Assembly: GCA_964445645.1 (NCBI GenBank)
Contig: CAYULH010000027.1
Span: forward strand, 1-49,601
Reading direction: 5' to 3'
Source: Aureispira sp964445645
Lineage (GTDB): Bacteria; Bacteroidota; Bacteroidia; Chitinophagales; Saprospiraceae
Length of the DNA: 49,601 bases
The position numbers and the translations under genes were made by a program. Below the pieces are notes generated by a model that was not told the origin of the DNA, did not search any database, and was given only the letters and a program-made list of their open reading frames with translations. How positions within the stretch are numbered: position 1 is the first letter of the stretch; every line of letters begins with the position of its first letter. Shown piece by piece: positions 36,490 to 44,373 of the stretch.

Positions 36490-37398
36490 TTAATGCCTCG
36501 CCCCCTTCATAATCCCAAACACATGCAGCACCGCCGGAAATACCGCATCCATAGACTCGGCCGCCCCTTTGGTAGAACCCGGTAAGGTCAGCACCAAGGT
36601 TTGCCCTTTGACCCCAGCCACAGAACGCGAAAGCATGGCATAAGGCGTTCGCTCTTGTCCATAATTTCGCATGGCCTCCACAATACCTGGAATTTCTCTA
36701 TCCAGCAAGGGCTGTACCGTATCGGGCGTTACATCTCTAGGCGACAAACCTGTTCCTCCTGTAAAAATGAGCAAATCAATCCCTTCGGTACACCAATGGT
36801 TGACTTCCCTAGCAATCGCTGCTGGCTCATCAGGAATAATGGTGTAAGCAGCAATGCTTGTAGCTGTTGTTTCCAATTTCTCAATAATAGCCTTGCCAGC
36901 CTTGTCCTGCTTTTTGCCGGCTGCAATAGAGTCCGAACAAACCACCACCGCCGCCCGCAAATTTTGGGGATGCTTGCCTCTATAATCTGATTTGCCACCC
37001 TTCTTTTTCAGGAGCTTGATGGTGCCAATTTCAATGCCCTTGTCAATGGGCTTGAGCATGTCGTACATGGTCAAAGCCACCAAAGATGCGCCGTGCATGG
37101 CTTCTACTTCTACGCCTGTTTTGTAAATGGTTTTGACGGTTACATGAATGATAATGGTCAAACCCTCAATAGTATAGGCCACATTGGTATATTCTATGGG
37201 CAAGGGGTGGCAATCTGGGATCAACTCCGCCGTCTTTTTTACGCCAAACAAACCGGCCACCTTGGCCATTTCCAATACATCGCCCTTGGGTACCGTTTTG
37301 TGCTCAATGGCTGCAATCGTCTCAGCCCTGCTCACACAGACCCTCGCCTCTGCGGTAGCGATTCTTAAAGTGTTGCTTTTGTGTGTAATGTCTACCAT
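36490..37398 (-). CDS. moaCB: Bifunctional molybdenum cofactor protein MoaC/MoaB
   Basis: The 302-residue protein fuses two molybdopterin domains. Residues 1 to about 145 are MoaC, the cyclic pyranopterin monophosphate synthase: MVDITHKSNTLRIATAEARV, PDCHPLPIEYTNV, and KTGVEVEAMHGASLVALTMYDM. From about 150 on is a MoaB/MogA-type domain, with AVVVCSDSIAAGKKQDKAG, LLIFTGGTGLSPRDVTPD and TLVLTLPGSTKGAAES, expected to adenylylate molybdopterin. This fusion is known in Bacteroidota. moaA, which supplies the MoaC substrate, is not in the window. It lies after moaE with a 118-bp gap holding palindromic element D. Confidence 0.93.
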   Translation of the reverse strand: MVDITHKSNTLRIATAEARVCVSRAETIAAIEHKTVPKGDVLEMAKVAGLFGVKKTAELIPDCHPLPIEYTNVAYTIEGLTIIIHVTVKTIYKTGVEVEAMHGASLVALTMYDMLKPIDKGIEIGTIKLLKKKGGKSDYRGKHPQNLRAAVVVCSDSIAAGKKQDKAGKAIIEKLETTATSIAAYTIIPDEPAAIAREVNHWCTEGIDLLIFTGGTGLSPRDVTPDTVQPLLDREIPGIVEAMRNYGQERTPYAMLSRSVAGVKGQTLVLTLPGSTKGAAESMDAVFPAVLHVFGIMKGARH

Positions 37399-37415
37399 TA
37401 GTTATAATTTTGGTG

Positions 37416-37466
37416 CCGTGGGTAAGTTGATAACCAACTTTAAGTTGGTTATCAACTCACCCACGG
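37416..37466. repeat. Palindromic element D between moaE and moaCB
   Basis: Two 25-nt arms, with GTGGGT, one mismatch and AGTTGATAACCAACTT on the left and AAGTTGGTTATCAACT...ACCCAC on the right, surround a 1-nt spacer. It fits the family of elements A to F through its ATAACCAACT core. There is no T-run, so in an operon it would more likely slow RNA decay than terminate. Confidence 0.75.
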
Positions 37467-37516
37467 GCATATCAAGACAACTCAGATTGTTCGATAATTT
37501 CAAAGTATTTAGTCCC

Positions 37517-37966
37517 CTACAATCTATTCTCCTTCCACTGGTGGCTCTCATCCTCAAAAATCTCCTTGCCAAAAATAGGCACTTCCCTCTTAATGGCCTC
37601 TACAATATGCCTCGAAGCTCGATAACAAACATCTCGGTGTACCGAAGAAACAAAAACAAACAAACAAATTTCGCCTGCTGCTACTGCCCCCAAACTGTGG
37701 TGAATGTGCATACAAGTAATATCAAACTGCTCAAAGGTACTTTCCCGAATCTCGTGCAATTTTTCCTTCGCCATTTCCTCATAAGCCGTGTATTCGATGG
37801 CCTTTACGGTCTTGCCCTCTATCACATCAGCACGCACCTGCCCCAAGAAGATATTGTGTGCTCCAATATCGGTCTTGCTCTGGTGCTTGGCTATAGAGCT
37901 TGCAATAAAAGCCGCAGGAATGCCCCCCTGCATAAATACTTTTTTGGGTATTTTAAGTTTGCTCAT
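37517..37966 (-). CDS. moaE: Molybdopterin synthase catalytic subunit MoaE
   Basis: The 149-residue protein is MoaE, which transfers sulfur from MoaD thiocarboxylate onto cyclic pyranopterin monophosphate. It has DIGAHNIFLGQVRADVIEGK, EYTAYEEMAKEKLHEIRE, the HHSLGAVAAGE motif, and VSSVHRDVCYRASRHIVEAIKREVPIFGKE with the conserved Lys near the C-terminus. Its start lies about 625 bp from moaD, and the gap is filled by the repeat mosaic, so the operon may be split. The order differs from the usual moaD-moaE adjacency. Confidence 0.95.
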   Translation of the reverse strand: MSKLKIPKKVFMQGGIPAAFIASSIAKHQSKTDIGAHNIFLGQVRADVIEGKTVKAIEYTAYEEMAKEKLHEIRESTFEQFDITCMHIHHSLGAVAAGEICLFVFVSSVHRDVCYRASRHIVEAIKREVPIFGKEIFEDESHQWKENRL

Positions 37967-38093
37967 ACTACCTATTTTTTGTGAAGGTAAGAATTGTTGG
38001 ATAGAGGCAAGGAATCTGATTGGAATAATGATGGTTTTGAGGGAGCTTTGTTATCTTTATTAGAATTTTAACTTAAATTTTATCACCCCATCA

Positions 38094-38456
38094 GGCAGGG
38101 CTGTTAAGTTCTAAATTTAGATTATGTTTAACGCTACGTTTAGGAATCCCGAAGGGATGAAATGATTGTAGCTTTGTTCATAAAGCGTATTTTTGAACCC
38201 TGAAAGGTAGGGCTGTTAAGTTCTAATTGTCACCACTCCGAAAGGCGAATCCCGAAGGGACGATTTAATGATTGATACAGTGTATCAATTGTTAAATTGC
38301 CCTGAAAGGGTGATATATTTATCTTGTATGGTAATAATGACACCCTTTCAGGGTTCAATCGTGCTTTATAGGCATTATTACTATAATAATATCACCCCTT
38401 CGGGGTTTTTCCAGCAGCATTCATATTAGTTTTTTCAGAACTTAACAGCCCTGCCC
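38094..38456. repeat. REP-like mosaic repeat cluster
   Basis: GGCAGGGCTGTTAAGTTCTAA occurs at 38094-38114 and, with one change, at 38206-38226; an inverted copy (AGAACTTAACAGCCCTGCC) lies at 38437-38455. Between them are AATCCCGAAGGGATG hairpin units (38145-38159 and a variant at 38248-38262), a TAGCTTTGTT...AAAGCGTA stem, and CCCTGAAAGGGTG (38300-38312) inverted at 38341-38353. A TTGATACA/TGTATCAA palindrome is near 38273-38289. The same units recur at the right end of the window in the opposite orientation. Confidence 0.8.
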
Positions 38457-38460
38457 AACG

Positions 38461-38560
38461 GGACGACATAAAACAAAGAACGAAGCATTCCTTCCGAACA
38501 CAGCGAGCGAAAAGTCCTGAAAGGACGACATAAAACAAGGAAGGAAGCATTCCTTCCGAA
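38461..38560. repeat. Two 38-bp direct repeats
   Basis: GGACGACATAAAACAA starts each copy (38461-38498 and 38523-38560) and GCATTCCTTCCGAA ends it, with about three differences between. The copies are spaced 62 bp apart, start to start. They lie between the REP-like mosaic and the 3' end of moaD. Confidence 0.8.
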
Positions 38561-38591
38561 GAAACGTGTAGAAAGTAATATTATACCGCCC

Positions 38592-38831
38592 CTACCCCCC
38601 AGCAAAAGGCGGCAACAAGGCAATTTCATCAGCCGCTTGAAGCCGCTGCTCGGCAGGCACAAAAGCCCGATTCACCGCCACCCGAAAAGGCTTGTCCTGC
38701 AAGGCAGGGTGCAATTGGTACAACTGCTCTTGTAGAGTAGCTACGGTACAATTGGCAGCTACGGTGAGCTGCTCTTGCTGACATTGGGTAGCCTCAGCCA
38801 CCCAACCAAAATAGTTAATGTTCAAAATCAT
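38592..38831 (-). CDS. moaD: Molybdopterin synthase sulfur carrier subunit MoaD
   Basis: The 79-residue protein has the ubiquitin-like fold of MoaD/ThiS and ends in LLPPFAGG, the Gly-Gly tail that is thiocarboxylated and carries sulfur to MoaE. The start is MILNINYFGWVAEATQCQQ, and the middle has the family's LQEQLYQLHPAL helix. Its 5' end overlaps mobA by 17 bp, showing tight coupling with that gene. Downstream of its stop is the repeat island, so moaE is separated by about 625 bp. Confidence 0.93.
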   Translation of the reverse strand: MILNINYFGWVAEATQCQQEQLTVAANCTVATLQEQLYQLHPALQDKPFRVAVNRAFVPAEQRLQAADEIALLPPFAGG

Positions 38832-39396
38832 ATAGGAGTTGTTGATAGGCTTTTGGTGTATTAATATTGCTCAAATGCTGGCTCCAAGGTGCAGGACAAG
38901 GGCACAATTGCAGCGGCAGTTGCTCCAACACAGCCATTAGTCGATATTGCTGCTCTTGTAGAGCTTTTTCAAAAATGGGCTGCTGGCTTTTGGCATAAAT
39001 GCCTACCAAGGGCTGCCAATGCTCCTGCAAGGTAAAAATAGTTGTTTTACTTGGAATATGGCTACTGATTAAATATTCTAATACAACAGTTGTAACTAAA
39101 GGAATGTCACAACTCAAAACCAGTGCATAAGGCGTGCTCATCTGCCGCAAGGCTGTTTCAATACCTGCTACAGGGCCTTGCCCTTGGTACTGATCGGCCC
39201 AAATGGTGCCTTGCCAAGTGCTGCCCACTGCCCCATTATCAACCACCGCTACTTCCTGCACCAATGGCCGAGCTGCGGCTGCAATGCGTTCCAAAAAAGA
39301 CAGCCCACCCAAGGTTAATAAAGCTTTGGCTTGCCCCATTCGTCTGCTTTGTCCACCTGTCAGAATCACGGCTGTTAGCGCTTTTGGATGTATCAT
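38815..39396 (-). CDS. mobA: Molybdenum cofactor guanylyltransferase MobA
   Basis: The 193-residue enzyme attaches GMP to molybdopterin to form the bis-MGD type cofactor used by DMSO-reductase-family enzymes. The nucleotide-binding motif ILTGGQSRRMGQAKALL is at 11-27. Further motifs are GPVAGIETALRQ and SCDIPLVT. The presence of mobA suggests that the host has at least one bis-MGD enzyme, none of which is in the window. One base separates it from modC; it overlaps moaD. Confidence 0.92.
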   Translation of the reverse strand: MIHPKALTAVILTGGQSRRMGQAKALLTLGGLSFLERIAAAARPLVQEVAVVDNGAVGSTWQGTIWADQYQGQGPVAGIETALRQMSTPYALVLSCDIPLVTTVVLEYLISSHIPSKTTIFTLQEHWQPLVGIYAKSQQPIFEKALQEQQYRLMAVLEQLPLQLCPCPAPWSQHLSNINTPKAYQQLLYDFEH

Positions 39397-39397
39397 T

Positions 39398-40237
39398 TTA
39401 TGATAGAATTTGAAAAGAGTGGCTGGTTCCCAAATCTAGAGTTTGGCCTATGGTTAGTTGTTGGGCTTGTTGGGGGCTAATAGGCAGGGTGAGTTGTTGT
39501 TGCCCTACTTGCACCACCACAGAACTGGCATGAATGGCTATGACTTGGGCTTGCAATTGTACTACCAAGCCTTGTGCCTCAAAATAAGCCCGTGGCTGCT
39601 CATACCACTGGGCTTGGCCTGCTTCCAGCACCAATAAATAATCGGCCAATTGCAACAATTCATCCACATCATGACTGACCAATACAGTGGTGCAATTCCA
39701 AGTTTGGTGCAATTGAGCCAGCAAACCCTGCAATTGTTGGCGCAATGGCCCATCCAAGGCCGACAAAGGCTCATCTAGCAATAACAAAGCAGGCTCCAAG
39801 GCCAAGGCACGTGCCAAGGCTAGGCGTTGCTGCTGCCCTCCCGATAATTGGGCAGGATATTGTTTTTTTAGGTTTAATAAATTGGTTGCTGTTAGCAATT
39901 GTTGTATTAGGGCTTGGTTAGAAGTGGCAAACTCTAAGTGGGCTTGTACCGTCATATTCGGAAACAAGGCATAATCTTGAAAAACAAACCCTACACGCCT
40001 TTTTTGAGGTGCCCAATGGATTTTTTGAAGCGCATTGTACCAATATTCTGCTCCTACTTTTAGGTGGCCATCTTGAGCCTTTTCCAAACCAGCCAATAGA
40101 CGCAAAAAAGTAGTTTTGCCTGCTCCTGATACCCCATAAACCCCCAATACAGCCCCTTGGGGCAATTGTCCACTAACTTCCCAATCCTGCCAGCCTTGGG
40201 TGGTTTGTAGTTGTTTATGAAAATGAAAATCTAGCAT
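39398..40237 (-). CDS. modC: Molybdate ABC transporter ATP-binding protein ModC
   Basis: The 279-residue ATPase has Walker A GVSGAGKT at 35-42, signature LSGGQQQRLALARAL, Walker B LLLLDEPLSALD, and an H-loop His in VSHDVDELLQ. The C-terminal part (LQAQVIAIHASSVVVQVG and on) resembles a shortened TOBE-like domain that may bind molybdate. It follows modB by 9 bp and precedes mobA by 1 bp. Identity as a molybdate transporter rests on context with modA, modB and moe/moa genes. Confidence 0.9.
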   Translation of the reverse strand: MLDFHFHKQLQTTQGWQDWEVSGQLPQGAVLGVYGVSGAGKTTFLRLLAGLEKAQDGHLKVGAEYWYNALQKIHWAPQKRRVGFVFQDYALFPNMTVQAHLEFATSNQALIQQLLTATNLLNLKKQYPAQLSGGQQQRLALARALALEPALLLLDEPLSALDGPLRQQLQGLLAQLHQTWNCTTVLVSHDVDELLQLADYLLVLEAGQAQWYEQPRAYFEAQGLVVQLQAQVIAIHASSVVVQVGQQQLTLPISPQQAQQLTIGQTLDLGTSHSFQILS

Positions 40238-40246
40238 CAGAATCGG

Positions 40247-40933
40247 CTATTTTTGTTTGAATGAAGTCCTACTATTCAATTTATAAGTAATTGCTAAAAT
40301 AACAAAACTGAGCAGCAGCAATACCAAGGCATAAAAATTAGCTTGCTCATACTCCAAGGTTTCTACATGGTCATACACGGCCACAGAAGCCACTAGGGTT
40401 TGGCCGGGAATCTTGCCCCCAATCATTAATACCACCCCAAATTCACCAATAGTATGGGCAAAACTCAACACAATGCCCGTGAGCAAGGCAGGGCGAATAT
40501 TGGGCAATAATACCCTCCAAAAAACCTCCCAATGCCCTTTTCCCATGGTGTAGGCAGCTTCTCGCAAAGAAGTAGGCAAATTCTGCAAACCCGCCTGTAC
40601 AGGCTGCACCATAAAGGGCAAACTATAACACATAGAACCCAATACCAACCCCCAAAAAGAAAAAATCAATTCCACCCCCAAATATTCATACAACCAAGCC
40701 CCCACTGTCCCTCTCCTAGACCACAAGAGCAACAAATAAAAGCCCAATACTGTTGGGGGCAATACCAAGGGCAAGCCTACCAAGGCTTCTAATAAAAACT
40801 TAAAACGTGCCTTGCTTTGCGCCAAATAAGCAGCCAAGGGCAAACCCACCACCAATAAGCCGATGGTGGTCACCACGGCCAATTGTAAGGACAACCACAA
40901 GGGCTGCCAATTCATTGTTTCCATGTTGGTCAT
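40247..40933 (-). CDS. modB: Molybdate ABC transporter permease ModB
   Basis: The 228-residue inner-membrane permease has five or so hydrophobic helices and the family EAA-type loop SLREAAYTMGKGHWEVFWRV. The QLAVVTTIGLLVVGLPLAAYLAQ region forms its first long helix, and GEFGVVLMIGGKIPGQT is a conserved ModB-like stretch. I chose the ATG at 40933 because the alternative ATG at 40981 would translate the arms of palindromic element E (MITNYKLVIIYS), which looks like non-coding sequence. Confidence 0.9.
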   Translation of the reverse strand: MTNMETMNWQPLWLSLQLAVVTTIGLLVVGLPLAAYLAQSKARFKFLLEALVGLPLVLPPTVLGFYLLLLWSRRGTVGAWLYEYLGVELIFSFWGLVLGSMCYSLPFMVQPVQAGLQNLPTSLREAAYTMGKGHWEVFWRVLLPNIRPALLTGIVLSFAHTIGEFGVVLMIGGKIPGQTLVASVAVYDHVETLEYEQANFYALVLLLLSFVILAITYKLNSRTSFKQK

Positions 40934-40950
40934 TCGTTTTTTTGTGCTAT

Positions 40951-40983
40951 AGATGATAACCAACTTGTAGTTGGTAATCATCT
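40951..40983. repeat. Palindromic element E between modA and modB
   Basis: AGATGATAACCAACT at 40951-40965 and AGTTGGTAATCATCT at 40969-40983 pair around TGT, with an A-A mismatch at the centre of the arms. It sits 3 bp after the modA stop codon and 18 bp before the modB ATG chosen here. Confidence 0.8.
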
Positions 40984-40986
40984 CCC

Positions 40987-41793
40987 CTATGGCAAGGCAT
41001 AGCCGTATTTCAATAAAATAGCCTGTGCTTGGGGCGATTGCAAAAATTCATAAAAGGCGCGTGCTTGGGTGGAAATAGCGCCCTCCAAAGGCTGAATGAG
41101 TGCCACTGCTTGTGGCAATTGATAGGCTGCCAACACCAAGAATTGCCCCTTGCCCTTCAATTTGGGGTGCAATGTACTAGAATGGGCTGTCAAAGCAAAA
41201 TCGGCCACTTCATTGTACAAATACACATTGACTTGCTCTATATTTTGTCCATAGACCAATTGCTCGTTCCAAGCTTGCCCCAAGCCTGCTTCTTGTAGAG
41301 CATGTTGTGCCAATTGGCCGTAAGGGGCGGCTTTGGGATCGGCCAGTACCAAACGTTGGTGGGGCTGCAATTGGAGGGCAGATAAGGAAGCTGGCAAGGG
41401 TGCGGCACGACTCCACAGCGCTAGGCTGCCCTTGGCATACACTACAGGGGGCAGGGCAGTTCGGCCTTGCTGCTCCAAATAAGCAGGATAGGCACTATCG
41501 GCCGATAAAAAAATGTCTATGGCTGCTCCTTGTTCTATTTGGGCAGTTAGTTTGCCTGATGCTTGCACATAATTCTCAAACAAAACATCCTGCTTTTCTT
41601 GATAATAGGCTTGCAAGGCTTTTAGTACAGGCTGGGTGGAGGCTGCTGCTGCTATTTTTATAGTAGGCTGCTGGGGCTTGGTGGTATTGGCAGGTGCTGG
41701 TGTTGTGGTACAAGCACTGATAAACATAAAAAACAAAAGATAACAAGCATATTTTAAGCTTGTTGGAGCATTATTATAATAATAAACAAACAT
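40987..41793 (-). CDS. modA: Molybdate-binding lipoprotein ModA
   Basis: The 268-residue protein has a lipoprotein signal ending in FISAC, lipid Cys at 28, followed by a Thr/Pro/Ala linker. The mature part is a periplasmic binding protein: IKIAAAASTQPVLKALQAYYQ, NYVQASGKLTAQIEQGAAIDIFLSADS, and VYAKGSLALWS, which correspond to the oxyanion-binding loops of ModA. In Bacteroidota such proteins are often lipid-anchored. It lies 9 bp after moeA and starts the modABC set. Confidence 0.93.
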   Translation of the reverse strand: MFVYYYNNAPTSLKYACYLLFFMFISACTTTPAPANTTKPQQPTIKIAAAASTQPVLKALQAYYQEKQDVLFENYVQASGKLTAQIEQGAAIDIFLSADSAYPAYLEQQGRTALPPVVYAKGSLALWSRAAPLPASLSALQLQPHQRLVLADPKAAPYGQLAQHALQEAGLGQAWNEQLVYGQNIEQVNVYLYNEVADFALTAHSSTLHPKLKGKGQFLVLAAYQLPQAVALIQPLEGAISTQARAFYEFLQSPQAQAILLKYGYALP

Positions 41794-41802
41794 AATTTTC
41801 TC

Positions 41803-42978
41803 TTACTGTGGCAACCAATGTACTTCTACGGATGCGCCTTTGGCTAAATCATAAACGGTTTCTGGTACATAAACCAAGGCATTGGCCCAAGCAAAGGACT
41901 GTAACATGGCCGAGCTTTGTTGTTCTAGTATTTCCACGGCTTGGCTGGTAGCATAAGCCTTTAGGAATTGTGCCCGATTGCCTTTTCTGTGATAAGCCTC
42001 TGATAAGGGCAAATGACTTTTGGGCAGGCTGTAATGGGCATACCCTTGACATTTTTTGAGGGCAGTTAGGACATATTCATAATAACAACTCAAGGCAGCA
42101 GCCGGATTGCCCGGCAAGGCAAATACAATACAATTGTCCTTGGTGCCTAGGTATAAGGGCTTGCCCGGTTTTTGGTGTACTTTGTAAAACAGGGTTTCCA
42201 CCCCCAAATGGGGCAACACTTGCCCTACAAAATCATAATCGCCTACAGAGATGCCCCCCGAAATAATTAAGACATCTACAGCTTGCAATTGTCCTTGCAA
42301 CAAAGCTAAAGTTGTCAAATAGTCATCTTCAATCACCTGCATGGTTGCACCACCAAACCCCGTTTGCTCTAAGGCAGCTTGCAGCATTTGTCCATTGCTC
42401 TCATAGATTTGGCCCAGTTGCAAGGCTTGACCGGGGGCTACCAATTCACTTCCCGTCACTACTATTCCCACTTTGGGCTTGCAAAAAACCAGCACCTTGG
42501 TAATGCCCATACTCGCCAAAAAACCTATAGTGGCTGGTGTAATGGCTGTGCCTGTTTGGAGTGCCAAGGCTCCTTGTTGGATTTGCTCGCCTTTGGGGCG
42601 AATATTGAGCCCTTGTTGGATGTCTGGGGGAACCACAATTTCATTGCCCTCTACCACTACTTTTTCTTGCTGAATAACAGCTTGTGCATCAGCAGGCACA
42701 GGCGCACCTGTAAAAATTCGTACGGCTTGCCCAGCTTGTAGGCGGGTATTCCAAGTACTTCCCGCCGCCACTTCGCCCACTAGTTGGTACCGTTCCTCTG
42801 CTCCCAAACACAGGGCATAGCCGTCCATGGCCGACTGATTAAAAGGTGGCAAAGCCAAGGGGGCATGTACCCCTTGCGCCAATACATAGCCCTCTGCTAC
42901 TGCCAAATCAAGGTACTGCGTACGCAAAGTAGGCTTCAAATCATCAACCAGTCTTTTGGCTTCTTCTACCCCTATCAT
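41803..42978 (-). CDS. moeA: Molybdopterin molybdenumtransferase MoeA
   Basis: MoeA inserts molybdate into adenylylated molybdopterin. The 391-residue protein has domain III-type motifs LPPFNQSAMDGYAL near 54-67, the IFTGAPVPADAQAVIQQEKV segment, GIVVTGSELV, ISGGISVGDYDFV, and FALPGNPAAALSCYYEYV, all diagnostic. It is the first gene of the molybdenum block read on the minus strand and has a 409-bp leader region upstream with two long inverted repeats, so its expression may be regulated. Confidence 0.95.
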   Translation of the reverse strand: MIGVEEAKRLVDDLKPTLRTQYLDLAVAEGYVLAQGVHAPLALPPFNQSAMDGYALCLGAEERYQLVGEVAAGSTWNTRLQAGQAVRIFTGAPVPADAQAVIQQEKVVVEGNEIVVPPDIQQGLNIRPKGEQIQQGALALQTGTAITPATIGFLASMGITKVLVFCKPKVGIVVTGSELVAPGQALQLGQIYESNGQMLQAALEQTGFGGATMQVIEDDYLTTLALLQGQLQAVDVLIISGGISVGDYDFVGQVLPHLGVETLFYKVHQKPGKPLYLGTKDNCIVFALPGNPAAALSCYYEYVLTALKKCQGYAHYSLPKSHLPLSEAYHRKGNRAQFLKAYATSQAVEILEQQSSAMLQSFAWANALVYVPETVYDLAKGASVEVHWLPQ

Positions 42979-43387
42979 GGTGCTTTTTGTTAAAAATATT
43001 GAAGTGTTTATTTTTACTAATACTTCGTGGATTTTTTACTTTACTGATTCCTTTGTACACTGTACAAAGGAAGTCAGATCGCTTTGCGAGTACAAAAAAG
43101 CTAAAAAAGCATCTTGTATCTAATTGATTATCAGCTTTTTATGATTTCAACTTGTTTTCTATAATAAACTGATAATCAATTAGATACGATTTCCAACGAA
43201 GTAAGGTTCTACAACAAGATAGAAAAATTGGCTGCTAGGAGACATATATTTTAGAATATTTGTGTGTCTAGTATTCAAGTTGTTTGAAAATCTAACAAGA
43301 TGCTTGTATTTTGTTCCTACTATTTCTGTCAAGCTGCTATTTTGAGCGAGTAAGCAGCATTTCACATCACGTAAATCGCCAAATTTC
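42979..43387. other. Gene-free region upstream of moeA with two inverted repeats
   Basis: This 409-bp stretch between divergent genes has no supported gene. CCTTTGTACA-C-TGTACAAAGG, within a longer imperfect pair (43044-43077), resembles an operator or hairpin. GTATCTAATTGATTATCAG at 43116-43134 is matched exactly by its reverse complement at 43169-43187, a 19-bp inverted repeat with a 34-nt loop. No ModE-like site or consensus promoter was recognised. Confidence 0.55.
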
Positions 43388-43777
43388 ATGAATGACGCTT
43401 CCACCCCTCTTAATTCAGAAGAATCCACTACCTCTTATGAGCCTTCTGCTTCCGATTCTCAACCCACCCCCAAAAATTATGAACAAGCGGTGGAGCGTGT
43501 CACCCAAGCATTAGAACAAGAAGGGCCAACAAGCAACTTGGAAAAACTGCTGTTTGGAATTGGTTGTAGTATTTGTATTATTTTAGTCATTCCTCTGTTA
43601 TTGGACGTACTCTCTTATCCTAGCTGGTTGGAAGTCATTTATGATTTCTCTATCTTTGTGGAAGCATCTTTGCCTCTAATTGTTAGTTTTTTCTTAAAAA
43701 ACAAACGACAAGCAACTATTTTGCGTATTGGGGGTACTATAATATTGTTGATGTATGTACTGAGTCATCAAATGTAG
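43388..43777 (+). CDS. Hypothetical small membrane protein
   Basis: I do not recognise this 129-residue protein. The first 55 residues are Ser/Thr/Glu/Pro-rich and hydrophilic. Three hydrophobic stretches follow: LLFGIGCSICIILVIPLLLDVL, then FVEASLPLIVSFF, and finally ILRIGGTIILLMYVL, suggesting an inner-membrane protein. It is the first plus-strand gene after the molybdenum block, with 70 bp to the DUF2480 gene. Confidence 0.65.
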   Translation: MNDASTPLNSEESTTSYEPSASDSQPTPKNYEQAVERVTQALEQEGPTSNLEKLLFGIGCSICIILVIPLLLDVLSYPSWLEVIYDFSIFVEASLPLIVSFFLKNKRQATILRIGGTIILLMYVLSHQM

Positions 43778-43847
43778 TACAGCACAACTCTACCAACTGT
43801 TTTTTATATTCTTAGTAAAAAACCTACGATACCTTAACAATAGTAAC

Positions 43848-44357
43848 ATGAGCGATAAACCACTAGTAAATAGAGTAGCCAAGAGTGGCATCATTACCCT
43901 TAATTTGGAAGATTATTACCCCAAGGAGGAAATATTGGTATTTGATATAAAGGATTATCTTTTTAGGGGATTAATTCTGCGAGAAAAAGATTTTAGGGCG
44001 GCAGTGGCCGAGCATGATTGGACACAGTATCAAGGTAAAAACTTGGCAATTTACTGCTCGGCAGATGCTATTGTGCCTATTTGGGCTTATCAATTGGCAA
44101 CGATTGAGGCTACACCTTATGCCAAAAAAATTGTACATGGCAATGCAGAGGATTTTGTGGTGGCACATTATTATAATGTTTTGCAGACCTTGGATTTGCA
44201 ACAATATGAGGATAAGAGAATTGTGATTAAAGGGTGCAGTGACCAACCTGTGCCTGCTGCTGCTTATATGGAATTGGCGCACTTACTAACCCCTATTGCC
44301 AAAAAAATCATGTATGGAGAGCCTTGTTCTATGGTGCCTCTTTACAAGAAAAAATAA
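43848..44357 (+). CDS. DUF2480 family protein
   Basis: The 169-residue protein matches DUF2480, a family found almost only in Bacteroidota. Its N-terminus has LVNRVAKSGIITLNLEDYY, followed by FDIKDYLFRGLILREKDFR. Later family landmarks are CSADAIVPIWAYQL, IVIKGCSDQPVPAAAYMEL and IMYGEPCSMVPLYKKK at the C-terminus. No signal peptide or membrane helix is visible, so it is probably cytoplasmic. Function unknown. Element F lies just downstream and may mark the end of the transcript. Confidence 0.9.
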   Translation: MSDKPLVNRVAKSGIITLNLEDYYPKEEILVFDIKDYLFRGLILREKDFRAAVAEHDWTQYQGKNLAIYCSADAIVPIWAYQLATIEATPYAKKIVHGNAEDFVVAHYYNVLQTLDLQQYEDKRIVIKGCSDQPVPAAAYMELAHLLTPIAKKIMYGEPCSMVPLYKKK

Positions 44358-44373
44358 GATGGATAGTGCCATT

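Larger units (their letters stand above)
37967..38591. other. Gene-free gap between moaD and moaE filled by repeats
   Basis: No gene can be supported here. The gap contains the REP-like mosaic (38094-38456) and a pair of 38-bp direct repeats (38461-38560), both listed separately. Both neighbours are minus-strand molybdenum cofactor genes, so the gap sits inside what would otherwise be one transcription unit. Confidence 0.7.

Noticed and set aside
37184..37984. Plus-strand frame of 266 residues across moaCB and moaE
   Set aside because: It runs antisense through two well-supported molybdenum genes and the palindrome between them, so it is not a gene.
38094..38560. CRISPR array
   Set aside because: Repeats are palindromic, variable and in both orientations, with no even spacers and no cas genes.
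38435..38662. Minus-strand frame of 75 residues overlapping moaD and the repeats
   Set aside because: It is made from the direct repeats and the out-of-frame 3' end of moaD.
40934..40981. Upstream ATG extending ModB by 16 residues
   Set aside because: The added residues are translated from the arms of palindromic element E.
43180..43428. Minus-strand frame of 82 residues before the small membrane protein
   Set aside because: It overlaps the right arm of the inverted repeat and the start of the plus-strand gene; the sequence has no domain and poor start context.
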